This document shows positions 1-5,737 of a stretch of 6,130 bases of DNA, in pieces. Both the position numbers and the translations under genes were made by a program. Within the stretch, counting starts at the first letter, position 1. Every line of letters begins with the position of its first letter. A model generated the notes under the pieces. That model searched no databases. It saw only the letters and a list, made by a program, of their open reading frames with translations, and was not told where the DNA came from. This DNA comes from Planctomycetota bacterium (GTDB lineage Bacteria > Planctomycetota > Phycisphaerae > Phycisphaerales > SM1A02): NCBI GenBank assembly GCA_009926815.1, contig RFOC01000124.1, positions 1 to 6,130 of the forward strand. Direction: 5' to 3'.

Positions 1-1103
1 GCCTGGCCCAGCGTGTAGAAGACATGCGCGAGCACGCCCGGGCGGTTCAGGTGCCGCACCGACAGCAGCGTGGTGGCCGGCGTCTGGCGCGCGCGGTTCA
101 CGCAATTGGGCGCGGTGCCGCGGTCAAGCCACTCGCGGATCACGCGCACCGTCTCGGTGGCCACCGCGTGGGCGGCCTGCTCGGTGCTCGCCGCGACATG
201 GAAGGTGCCGTACACGCCCGGCAGCTTCGCCAGTGGGCTGTCGAAGGTGGCGCTGTCCGACTCCGGCTCGCGCGCGAACACGTCCAGGCCCGCGCGGATG
301 CCGCGATCGCGCACGGCGGTGGTCAGCGCGCCCTCGTCGATCACGCGGCCGCTCGAGATGTTCACCAGCACCGCGCCCGGCTTGAGCGCGTTCATGAACT
401 TGTCGCCGATCAGGCCGTCGGTCTCCTCGTTCGAGGCCACGCACACGCAGACCACATCGGCCAGCTTGGCCAGGTTCACGATGTTGGCGCAGAAGTGCAC
501 GCCTGCGGCGTCGGCCTTCTCCTCGGTCAGGTGGCGGCTCCACGCGACCACGCCCATGCCGAAGGTCTTGGCGCGCCGCGCGATCTCCATGCCCACCTGT
601 CCCAGGCCCACGATGCCCATCGTGCGGCCATGCAGGCCGGCCGAGCGCAGGAAGGTCGCGCGATCCCACTTGCCCTCGCGCATGCGGATCACCTGGTCCG
701 GCACGCGGCGGTCGCACGCCAGCACCAGCGCCCAGGCCAGTTCCGCCACCGCGTGCGCATTGCGGCCCGGACAGTTGCTCACGAAGACGCCCCTTCGGCT
801 CGCCGCCGCCAGGTCGATCTCCTCGGTGCCGGCGCCCGCCTGCACCACGAGCGCCAGGCGCTGACTGGCCTCGATGGCCGCCGCCGTCACCGCCGTCTCG
901 CGCACCACCAGCACTTCCGGCTGCAGCGTGGCCAGTCGTGCAGGCAGATCCGCCGCGGTCAGATCCGGCTCATGCAGGGTCTCGCAACCCAGGTCGCGAA
1001 GGGCGTTCAGGCCAGCCGCCTCGAAGGCGTCGGCCACGAGCACCCTGGCGGTCATGCGGCCGCTGACGGCGGATGAGCCCTGTCGCTGGGAAAAAGCGGT
1101 CAT
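1..1103 (-). CDS. serA: D-3-phosphoglycerate dehydrogenase, 3' end cut off by the window
   Basis: SerA is a cytoplasmic enzyme that oxidises 3-phosphoglycerate to 3-phosphohydroxypyruvate with NAD, the first committed step of serine synthesis. 367 residues are visible, numbered from the ATG at 1103. They include a Rossmann motif GLGQVG at 166-171, catalytic Arg253 in SSGRVID, Glu279 in FAREP and His302 in GTFHVAAST, the classic Arg-Glu-His set of the 2-hydroxyacid dehydrogenase family. After the catalytic domain, residues 340-367 read into LSVRHLNRPGVLA, which looks like the first strand and loop of a C-terminal ACT (serine-binding) domain. This suggests a short, E. coli-type SerA lacking perhaps 40-60 residues beyond the edge. 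The start at 1103 is preferred because its ATG overlaps the stop of the upstream DUF1015 gene (ATGA), suggesting translational coupling. An in-frame ATG at 1055 gives a more typical N-terminus (MTARVLVADAF) and cannot be excluded. Neither has a clear Shine-Dalgarno. Confidence 0.93.
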   Translation of the reverse strand, partial: MTAFSQRQGSSAVSGRMTARVLVADAFEAAGLNALRDLGCETLHEPDLTAADLPARLATLQPEVLVVRETAVTAAAIEASQRLALVVQAGAGTEEIDLAAASRRGVFVSNCPGRNAHAVAELAWALVLACDRRVPDQVIRMREGKWDRATFLRSAGLHGRTMGIVGLGQVGMEIARRAKTFGMGVVAWSRHLTEEKADAAGVHFCANIVNLAKLADVVCVCVASNEETDGLIGDKFMNALKPGAVLVNISSGRVIDEGALTTAVRDRGIRAGLDVFAREPESDSATFDSPLAKLPGVYGTFHVAASTEQAAHAVATETVRVIREWLDRGTAPNCVNRARQTPATTLLSVRHLNRPGVLAHVFYTLGQ

Positions 1104-2200
1104 TTCGGCATTGTAGTGCGGCGAAGCCACAGACCCGACCTGATCCGCGGCTCGAACCAGGTGCTGCCCGCGGGAAGCAGGGCCCCCTGATCCGCCAGGG
1201 CCGACAGTTCGGCGATGGATGGCTTCGCCAGCAGCATGGCGGCGCCACGCTGGGCCAGTCGCTGCACGCAGCCCGGTTGCCCATCACCGGGCCTGAGGCG
1301 GATCTCGCCCGCCGCATCCGGGCCGGCCACCGTGGCCACCATCGCCTTGGCCCTGCCCAGATCCGTCATGTCGATGGCGGACGCCGCGCGCCGGGGAGCG
1401 GGCAAGGCGCACCGGAACCATCGGCCGTCCTCCAGGCATGCATCCATCCAACCCGCGGGCGGTTCACCTGGCTCCTGGACCGGCGACCCGTGCTCGGAGA
1501 GCCACGCAGCCAGGCGCTGCGCCGTGTCACCCTCCGCGCTCAGCACCGACCAGTGCGGGACCACGGCATCCAGCGGGACCAGCAGCGCCATCAGCGTGCC
1601 ATCCGGGGCCACATGATTCGCTCGCGCATGGCCCTCCAGCACGTAGCCGCCCACATCCTGGAAGGCCTCGGCCAGTTCGCTCGCGCGGCATCCGCGCCAG
1701 AGCGTGTGCGTGGCGCCGTCGTCGCCAAGCACATGGAAGAGCGGTCGATCGTTCATCTCGCGCTCCAGAAGGTCCTGGATCGCCTCGGTCATGCGCACGC
1801 CCACGATGACGGGATCCAGCTGCGCCCCCGCGACGGCCTGCGCCATCCGCCAGGCCCGGGTTCGGTCCGGACAGCTCTCCCGCATCGGACGCACGGAACC
1901 ATCGGTCATCGCGCGCGACTCCAGCAGCGCGACCACGCCCGCCACGCGGCGACCACCCTTCACCTGACGATGCATGTACATGGCCGGTCCGGGCTCCTCG
2001 ATCATCGCCCTCGACTGCCGGCACTCCTCCAGCACCGCGGCAGCGTCACCGCCATGCATCAGCCCGGCCACGCTGCGGGGCACTCGCTCCGCCAGCTCGA
2101 TCCACCGATCGGTCGGAAGGTGATCGAGCCGCTCGCAGGAGAAATCCCTCGCCCGGGCAGGCGTGGGCCGAAGGGCCTGGAAGGGGTGGATCGGGGGCAT
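1100..2200 (-). CDS. DUF1015 family protein
   Basis: A 366-residue cytoplasmic protein with no signal peptide or membrane segment, recognised as DUF1015 (COG4198-type) from three landmarks. The N-terminus is MPPIHPFQALRPTP, like the usual I-x-PF-x-AxR opening. EGHARANHV at 189-197 aligns with the family's DGHHRYETA signature. The C-terminal stretch LLPAGSTWFEPRIRSGL at about 341-357 matches the usual MPxKSTYFYPKLxSGL. It is somewhat shorter than the roughly 400 residues usual for the family, and its signature is eroded (second His to Ala, Tyr to Ala, Asp to Glu). The family is commonly a neighbour of serA, as here, and the stop codon overlaps the serA start by ATGA, so the two are very likely co-transcribed. 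Its biochemical role is not established to my knowledge; a part in serine metabolism is inference from context. The start is supported by a GGAG 8 bases upstream of the ATG. Confidence 0.85.
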   Translation of the reverse strand: MPPIHPFQALRPTPARARDFSCERLDHLPTDRWIELAERVPRSVAGLMHGGDAAAVLEECRQSRAMIEEPGPAMYMHRQVKGGRRVAGVVALLESRAMTDGSVRPMRESCPDRTRAWRMAQAVAGAQLDPVIVGVRMTEAIQDLLEREMNDRPLFHVLGDDGATHTLWRGCRASELAEAFQDVGGYVLEGHARANHVAPDGTLMALLVPLDAVVPHWSVLSAEGDTAQRLAAWLSEHGSPVQEPGEPPAGWMDACLEDGRWFRCALPAPRRAASAIDMTDLGRAKAMVATVAGPDAAGEIRLRPGDGQPGCVQRLAQRGAAMLLAKPSIAELSALADQGALLPAGSTWFEPRIRSGLWLRRTTMPK

Positions 2201-2264
2201 GACGGGGGCTCCGAGGCCAGTCTAGGCCGATTTCAGCCCATCCCGAGGGGTCCGTTCCGTCTGT

Positions 2265-2281
2265 GCGGTCTGCGAGACCGC
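2265..2281. repeat. Perfect 7-bp inverted repeat (hairpin or operator)
   Basis: The arms GCGGTCT (2265-2271) and AGACCGC (2275-2281) are exact reverse complements around a 3-base GCG centre. No T-run follows on either strand, so an intrinsic terminator is unlikely. In the middle of a divergent intergenic region it could be a regulator-binding palindrome, or a hairpin in a 5' leader. Function is inferred; the symmetry is seen directly. Confidence 0.5.
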
Positions 2282-2344
2282 CATTCCGCCCTCGTGCCAA
2301 CCCCTGCCCTTCAGTCGCCCGCGCATCGAGCCGACCTCCTCCCT

Positions 2345-2365
2345 GGTTCCGCACCGTGCGGGATC
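2345..2365 (+). repeat. Hairpin in the leader of the HD-GYP gene
   Basis: The arms GGTTCCGCA (2345-2353) and TGCGGGATC (2357-2365) pair over nine positions with two G-U wobbles around a CCG loop; the inner five pairs are perfect. It ends 16 bases before the ATG at 2382 and 37 before the ATG at 2403, so it lies in the probable 5' untranslated leader. The wobbles fit RNA pairing on the plus strand better than a DNA palindrome. Confidence 0.4.
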
Positions 2366-2391
2366 AACGACAGCGAGAGAGATGACCACAC

Positions 2392-2397
2392 GAGGTG
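2392..2397 (+). promoter_or_regulatory. Shine-Dalgarno deciding the HD-GYP start
   Basis: GAGGTG matches the 16S anti-Shine-Dalgarno core and sits 5 bases before the ATG at 2403 (7 bases counted from GAGG). The alternative ATG at 2382 is preceded only by a weaker purine run, GAGAGAG. This favours the downstream ATG. Confidence 0.5.
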
Positions 2398-2402
2398 CTT
2401 CC

Positions 2403-3488
2403 ATGCGTTCGATCGTCCAGACCAACGGCACGCACGTTCCCGACACGGATCCCACGGTTCGCTCGAGCAGCCCACGATTCGACCGCCTCGCACGACGCGT
2501 GCGCCGCGCGGGACTGGTCTGGGCGCAGGCTGAGCCGGGGCATCTGCGATGGAGTCTCTCGGAGGACTACCTGACCACCCTGGTGGCCGAGAGCCCCTGG
2601 ATGCGCCGACAGGTCGACGCCGCCGTGCAGCAATGGGCGCTGGGCGAGGACGTCTCGCCCATGCAGGCCATGGCCGGCTGCTGGATCCTGCCCGCGGGAA
2701 CCCGCAGCCGTGGCGATGGTCTTGCGCGTGGTCTGGCGATCGCCGTGACCCGGCAGGCTGCCGGTCCTCAGGGCAGCCTTCGAGCGCTCTGCCAGGGTGC
2801 ACGCATGGATCACGAACTGGTCAGCGAGCGCATGCGGCAGGAGCCCGTGCTCTCCGAGCGCGAACTGCCCCGCGTGGCTTCCATGATTCGACTGATTCGC
2901 CCGGCCCTGCTCCGGTCCACGCCCAACCGCGGCGTGGAGGCCCTGCTGCAGGCCGTGGAGACCACCCACCGATGCGTGCGAAGCCACAGCGAGCGCACGG
3001 CGCAGCTGGCGGACCGCCTCGCCGCGGCTTCGGGCTTCTCGAGCACCGAGCGTGAGCACGCCCGCGTGGCCGGACTGCTGCACGACGTCGGCAAGCTGGG
3101 CGTCCCGGGCCACGTGCTCCACAAGCCCGGACCGCTGACCGAGGATGAGCGCGCCCTGGTGAACATGCATCCCGAGATCGGACAGCGGATCCTGCAGGGC
3201 GTCGGCGGCCTGGACCACGCGGTCCCTGCCGTGCTCTGGCACCACGAGCGATGGGACGGCCAGGGCTACCCGCACCGTCTCTCCGGCGAGCGCATCCCGC
3301 GCCTCGCCCGGCTCATGGCCATCGTCGACAGCTTCGACGCCATGCGTCGCGACCGCCCCTACCGCACCGCGATGAGCGCCGAGGACTCGCTCCGCGAGAT
3401 CCGGGAGGGCGCCGGCCGTCAGTTCGATCCTCGCCTGGCCGACACCTTCGTGCGCCTCGTGCACCGCGAGCCCGCGCTGGCGGCGTGA
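2403..3488 (+). CDS. HD-GYP domain protein, probable cyclic-di-GMP phosphodiesterase
   Basis: 361 residues from the ATG at 2403, chosen for its GAGGTG; the ATG at 2382 would add seven residues (MTTRGAS). The C-terminal half is an intact HD-GYP domain: His195 in SHSERTAQLAD, the HD pair 227-228 in LLHDVGKLG with Lys231, His256 in NMHPEIG, the HH pair 280-281, Asp285 and Gly-Tyr-Pro 288-290 in HHERWDGQGYP, and Asp309 in VDSFDAM. These are the metal ligands and signature of proteins that hydrolyse cyclic-di-GMP to pGpG or GMP. No receiver, GAF or PAS domain precedes it. Residues 1-170 are not recognised and show no signal peptide or membrane segment, so a cytoplasmic location is likely. The gene stands alone upstream, divergent from the DUF1015-serA unit, and is followed after about 60 bases by a small helix-turn-helix-like frame. 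Family assignment is firm; activity and input signal are inferred. Confidence 0.92.
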   Translation: MRSIVQTNGTHVPDTDPTVRSSSPRFDRLARRVRRAGLVWAQAEPGHLRWSLSEDYLTTLVAESPWMRRQVDAAVQQWALGEDVSPMQAMAGCWILPAGTRSRGDGLARGLAIAVTRQAAGPQGSLRALCQGARMDHELVSERMRQEPVLSERELPRVASMIRLIRPALLRSTPNRGVEALLQAVETTHRCVRSHSERTAQLADRLAAASGFSSTEREHARVAGLLHDVGKLGVPGHVLHKPGPLTEDERALVNMHPEIGQRILQGVGGLDHAVPAVLWHHERWDGQGYPHRLSGERIPRLARLMAIVDSFDAMRRDRPYRTAMSAEDSLREIREGAGRQFDPRLADTFVRLVHREPALAA

Positions 3489-3551
3489 ATCGCGCGGATG
3501 GCGCCCGGCTGGGCCCTTGCGGCCGGACCGGAAATGCGCCAAAATGCCTTC

Positions 3552-3773
3552 ATGGCTCTCATGGTCACGGATGACCTGCCCGCGGACGCGCAGATGCTGC
3601 GCGAGGCCCTGGACCTTCCCCGCTTCGATCGTCTGGTCATGCAGTTGCGATGGGCGGATGGGCTGAACAGGACCGAGACCGCCCTGGTGCTCGAGGCGCC
3701 GCCCGCCAGCGTGCTCGCCGCCGAACTCCGACTGCTCGCCTGGATCGCGGCGCGGCAGTTCAGCCGAACCTGA
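3552..3773 (+). CDS. Small protein resembling an isolated sigma region 4 helix-turn-helix
   Basis: A 73-residue frame (from MALMVTDD) with G/C-rich third positions like its neighbours, which supports it being coding. The core LPRFDRLVMQLRWADGLNR, followed by TETALVLEAPPASVLAAELR, looks like sigma-70 region 4: a helix, the 'LRYxxGLSxxEIAxxLG' analogue at about residues 31-49, then a recognition-type helix at about 51-62. There is no region 2, so it cannot be a complete sigma factor; it may be an accessory regulator or anti-termination-like small protein. The start is uncertain. ATGs at 3498, 3534, 3552 and 3561 are all in frame and none has a good Shine-Dalgarno. It lies 63 bases after the HD-GYP stop, so co-transcription is possible, and its last 14 bases overlap the end of the convergent dockerin-like gene. 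The helix-turn-helix assignment is by eye and tentative. Confidence 0.55.
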   Translation: MALMVTDDLPADAQMLREALDLPRFDRLVMQLRWADGLNRTETALVLEAPPASVLAAELRLLAWIAARQFSRT

Positions 3774-4797
3774 TCAGCATGGCTCCGATGTCGGCGGCGT
3801 CCACGAAGCCGCTGTCATCCAGGTCCCCCGTGCACGCCTGCCCACCACCGGGGCATGCCCCGAAGCGGATCAGGAGGGCGCCGATGTCGGCCGCATCCAC
3901 CGCTCCATTGCAGTCCAGATCGGCCGCATCGCAGGCGGGCACGGACTGCACCCGCACCCGAAGCGACGCTGCCTGGGCCAGCCCGAACTGGACCAGCGCA
4001 CTCTCCCGGGCATGGAACACGGGGAAGGCTCCCGCCTGCTGCTGCACCAGGGCCAGGCTGCTCACGCTGAACCAGAGCCGACCCTGAAGCATTCCCTGCC
4101 GCAGGTAGGCCTGCACCCCGGGCGCGGTCAGGTCGATCCGGAACCGCACGAGACTGCCCGCTGGCACCAGCGCACCCGAGGCCAGGCCGTCGACGCGGCC
4201 CACGGCGAACGTGGCTGGCTGGAAGCCCTGACGCGGATGGTTGGAGATGTCCTGGGGCACGCCATCACCGTTCACCTGGGCGGCGAAGGCGTTGCGCATG
4301 AGGGGTGAGAGCACCGAACCGGGTGCGGAGGTGAATGGCGAGGTCTCCTGGAAGGTCTCGCGCGTCCACCCGTTGCGGAAACCGACCGCAGCCAGCTCGA
4401 TGGGCTGGCCCGCATCCGTGTCCACCGTCCGCCGAGGATCCGTGGCGGGAAGGAAGTCCGTCCAGGGATCCGCGCTGGGGTCGTGCCGGAACACCAGGTC
4501 GTTCTGCACCTCCAGCGTCACCTCCGCCTCGATCACGGACCAGTCCAGGGCCTCGTCACCACTGGGCAGCTGATCGGCGACATCGAAGGCCAGCAGGATC
4601 TGGCCATCGCGGGCGTCGAACTGGGTGGGGTCCTCGCGATCGCTGCCGAAGACGCTCAGCGAGGATCGCGTGCCCGGCGTCGAGTTGAAGGGATACATCC
4701 ATCGATCGGCCGCCGGTGATGACCAGACCCCCTCGACGGTGTCCGCCATGGCGGGCACGGCGACCATCAGGCACAGGGCTGCGGACGCGAAACGCAT
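3760..4797 (-). CDS. Secreted protein with C-terminal dockerin-like Ca-loop repeats
   Basis: 345 residues from the ATG at 4797. The frame stays open further upstream, but this ATG gives a textbook Sec signal peptide (MRFASAALCLMVAVPAMA, then D19; AMA/D signal peptidase I site), so the upstream part is antisense to the next gene. Residues 19-285 are rich in predicted beta strands. They include DRWMYPFNSTPGTR at 31-44 and a stretch near 61-95 resembling DNRLRE-type structural domains (QILLAFDVADQLPSG, then alternating hydrophobics). This resemblance is weak. The C-terminus carries two 21-residue repeats, 293-313 and 325-345, each with a D-x-[DN]-x-[NS]-G-x-V-D-x-x-D calcium loop and ending in LIRFG. 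A Cys-flanked Gly linker (ACPGGGQAC) separates them. Such dockerin-like tails are common in secreted planctomycete proteins. Its job is unknown, probably exported or surface-attached. It diverges from the pseudopilin-like gene, with start codons interlocked. Confidence 0.85.
   Translation of the reverse strand: MRFASAALCLMVAVPAMADTVEGVWSSPAADRWMYPFNSTPGTRSSLSVFGSDREDPTQFDARDGQILLAFDVADQLPSGDEALDWSVIEAEVTLEVQNDLVFRHDPSADPWTDFLPATDPRRTVDTDAGQPIELAAVGFRNGWTRETFQETSPFTSAPGSVLSPLMRNAFAAQVNGDGVPQDISNHPRQGFQPATFAVGRVDGLASGALVPAGSLVRFRIDLTAPGVQAYLRQGMLQGRLWFSVSSLALVQQQAGAFPVFHARESALVQFGLAQAASLRVRVQSVPACDAADLDCNGAVDAADIGALLIRFGACPGGGQACTGDLDDSGFVDAADIGAMLIRFG
3763..3825 (-). repeat. Dockerin-like coding repeat 2
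   Basis: This is the terminal 21-residue Ca-loop repeat (residues 325-345). It is about 71% identical in DNA (45 of 63 positions by hand count) to the repeat at 3859-3921, and 17 of 21 residues match. Asp325, Asp327, Ser329, Gly330, Asp333 and Asp336 occupy the loop positions. The last codons overlap the end of the convergent small gene. Confidence 0.7.
3859..3921 (-). repeat. Dockerin-like coding repeat 1
   Basis: The first copy of the Ca-loop repeat (residues 293-313), with Asp293, Asp295, Asn297, Gly298, Asp301 and Asp304 at the loop positions. It is separated from repeat 2 by an 11-residue linker carrying two cysteines. Confidence 0.7.
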
Positions 4798-5713
4798 GGG
4801 GAACCACCCTATACTGGCTCGCTTGTCCAATCCACGGCTTTCAGCCCATTTTTCGCGCCGAAGGGCCTTCTCGCTGGTCGAGGTCCTGGTGGTGGTCGCC
4901 GTGATCGCCCTGCTGCTGGCCCTGGCCGTGCCGGGGCTCTCCGGACTGCGGAGCCGCGCCGGATCCATCCGGGAACTCTCTGCGCTGCGTGGGTTGACCA
5001 CCGCATGGACCCAGTACGCCACCGACCAGCGCGGCTGGCTCCTGCCCGCCGTGTACGGCATGCCACCGCTGTCGCCGCTGCCCGCCTTCTACGAGGACGG
5101 GCAACCCATTCCGGAGACCGTCTTCGGCAACCAGCGGGCCGTCGTCGCCCGGTGGCCGCACCGAATCTCGCGCTACCTTGACCATCAGCAGCAGCCGCTG
5201 GCCGTCAGCACGGAGGCCTGGCAGGTGGAGTCGTGCAGCGAGGGCGACCTGATGAAGCGGCTCTACTTCGCCAGCCTCTACCCAGCCTTCGGCATGAACG
5301 GCATGTGGGTGGGCGGTGACCAGGAGCGCTATGGCTTCATGCCCGAGTCCATCGGCGGGAAGCCCAACCCCTTCCGGAACCTTCATGCGTCGCGCCTGAC
5401 GTCCATCCGCCATCCCGAGCGGCTGGTGGTGTTCGCCTCCAGCCGCACGAATCAGGACGCGTGCGCCACCGGCAGCGTGCGGGAGGGCTACTTCCGCCTG
5501 GAGAGTCCGCAGTGGCTCGGACCACAGTGGGCCGGCACCTACGACCCCCTGCTGGCCACCTCGTGCGGCAACGTGAGCGCACGCTGGAACGGTCAGGCCT
5601 CGGTGGCCAACGCGAACGGGTCCGTGGAACTGGTGCCCATGCACGAACTCCGCGACATGCGACGCTGGGCCGACCAGGCCGACGCGCGCGAGTGGCGGTT
5701 CAAGCCCAACTGA
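4796..5713 (+). CDS. Prepilin-type N-terminal domain protein (pseudopilin-like)
   Basis: 305 residues from the ATG at 4796. A basic leader ends in SRRRA, followed by FSLVEV at 25-30 and a hydrophobic helix LVVVAVIALLLALAVPGL. This is the class III signal of type IV pilins and type II secretion pseudopilins, with Glu at +5. Ala rather than Gly stands at -1 of the predicted peptidase site. The body (LRGLTTAWTQYATDQRGWLLPA, in two pieces RWPHRISRYL and YFASLYPAFGMNG) resembles planctomycete proteins of the prepilin/H-X9-DG class. Near the C-terminus W264-x9-N274-G275 sits where H-x9-D-G is expected, so that motif looks degenerate. A TTG at 4823 would give a shorter 14-residue leader and 296 residues; neither start has a good Shine-Dalgarno. 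It is divergent from the dockerin-like gene and convergent with the proline-rich gene. It is likely inner-membrane anchored with the rest in the periplasm; its partner machine is not in this window. Confidence 0.88.
   Translation: MGNHPILARLSNPRLSAHFSRRRAFSLVEVLVVVAVIALLLALAVPGLSGLRSRAGSIRELSALRGLTTAWTQYATDQRGWLLPAVYGMPPLSPLPAFYEDGQPIPETVFGNQRAVVARWPHRISRYLDHQQQPLAVSTEAWQVESCSEGDLMKRLYFASLYPAFGMNGMWVGGDQERYGFMPESIGGKPNPFRNLHASRLTSIRHPERLVVFASSRTNQDACATGSVREGYFRLESPQWLGPQWAGTYDPLLATSCGNVSARWNGQASVANANGSVELVPMHELRDMRRWADQADAREWRFKPN
4810..4815 (+). promoter_or_regulatory. Possible -10 element in the shared start region
   Basis: TATACT matches the -10 consensus at five of six positions and is the only AT-rich hexamer between the two divergent starts. 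No -35-like hexamer stands at the usual distance. It lies 8 bases upstream of the TTG at 4823, so a transcript from it would begin at or very near that codon, and downstream of the ATG at 4796. Weak support. Confidence 0.2.
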
Positions 5714-5726
5714 CCCGCGGGCGGGT
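5713..5726. terminator. Short inverted repeat between convergent genes
   Basis: ACCCGC (5713-5718) and GCGGGT (5721-5726) are exact reverse complements around GG, effectively a 5-bp stem with a 4-base loop. It starts at the last base of the pseudopilin stop and lies in the 24-base gap before the convergent gene's stop. Its position suits a shared terminator, but it is short and has no T-run on either strand. Confidence 0.3.
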
Positions 5727-5737
5727 GCGGATCGGAC

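Larger units (their letters stand above)
2201..2402. promoter_or_regulatory. Divergent intergenic region between the DUF1015-serA unit and the HD-GYP gene
   Basis: About 200 bases separate two divergent starts (minus-strand ATG at 2200, plus-strand ATG at 2403 or 2382), so promoters for both transcription units should lie here. No convincing -35/-10 pair could be picked out by eye; the region is GC-rich. It does hold two hairpin-forming inverted repeats, listed separately. Nothing resembling a known riboswitch, including the GEMM cyclic-di-GMP types, was recognised. Confidence 0.55.

Noticed and set aside
24..1076. A long plus-strand open frame of 350 codons across serA.
   Set aside because: It is exactly in register with serA codons on the other strand, an expected by-product of G/C-rich third positions. 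Its translation is rich in Arg, His, Ala and Gln with no domain, while the minus strand shows all the SerA motifs.
2282..2402. A possible cyclic-di-GMP riboswitch before the HD-GYP gene.
   Set aside because: The leader is short and none of the conserved GEMM core elements were recognised; only simple hairpins are present.
1073..2533. The longest open frame in the window, 486 codons on the plus strand.
   Set aside because: It is in register with the DUF1015 gene on the minus strand and runs across the divergent promoter region into the HD-GYP gene in the wrong frame. Its composition is low-information Arg/His/Pro, and DUF1015 signatures favour the minus strand.
1121..2989. A 12-base identity, GCGAAGCCACAG, at 1121-1132 and 2978-2989.
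   Set aside because: Both copies lie inside coding sequence in unrelated genes; a match of this length is compatible with chance.
2364..3542. A 392-codon minus-strand frame over the HD-GYP gene.
   Set aside because: It is the in-register mirror of a gene with complete HD-GYP catalytic motifs and shows no domain of its own.
2231..4849. An 11-base identity, TTTCAGCCCAT, at 2231-2241 and 4839-4849, both near gene starts.
   Set aside because: In 6 kb a few 11-base matches are expected by chance, and the two copies are placed differently relative to the starts.
4798..5061. Upstream extension of the dockerin-like frame by 88 codons.
   Set aside because: The extension is Arg/Ser-rich and antisense to the pseudopilin signal region, and the internal ATG at 4797 begins a clear signal peptide.
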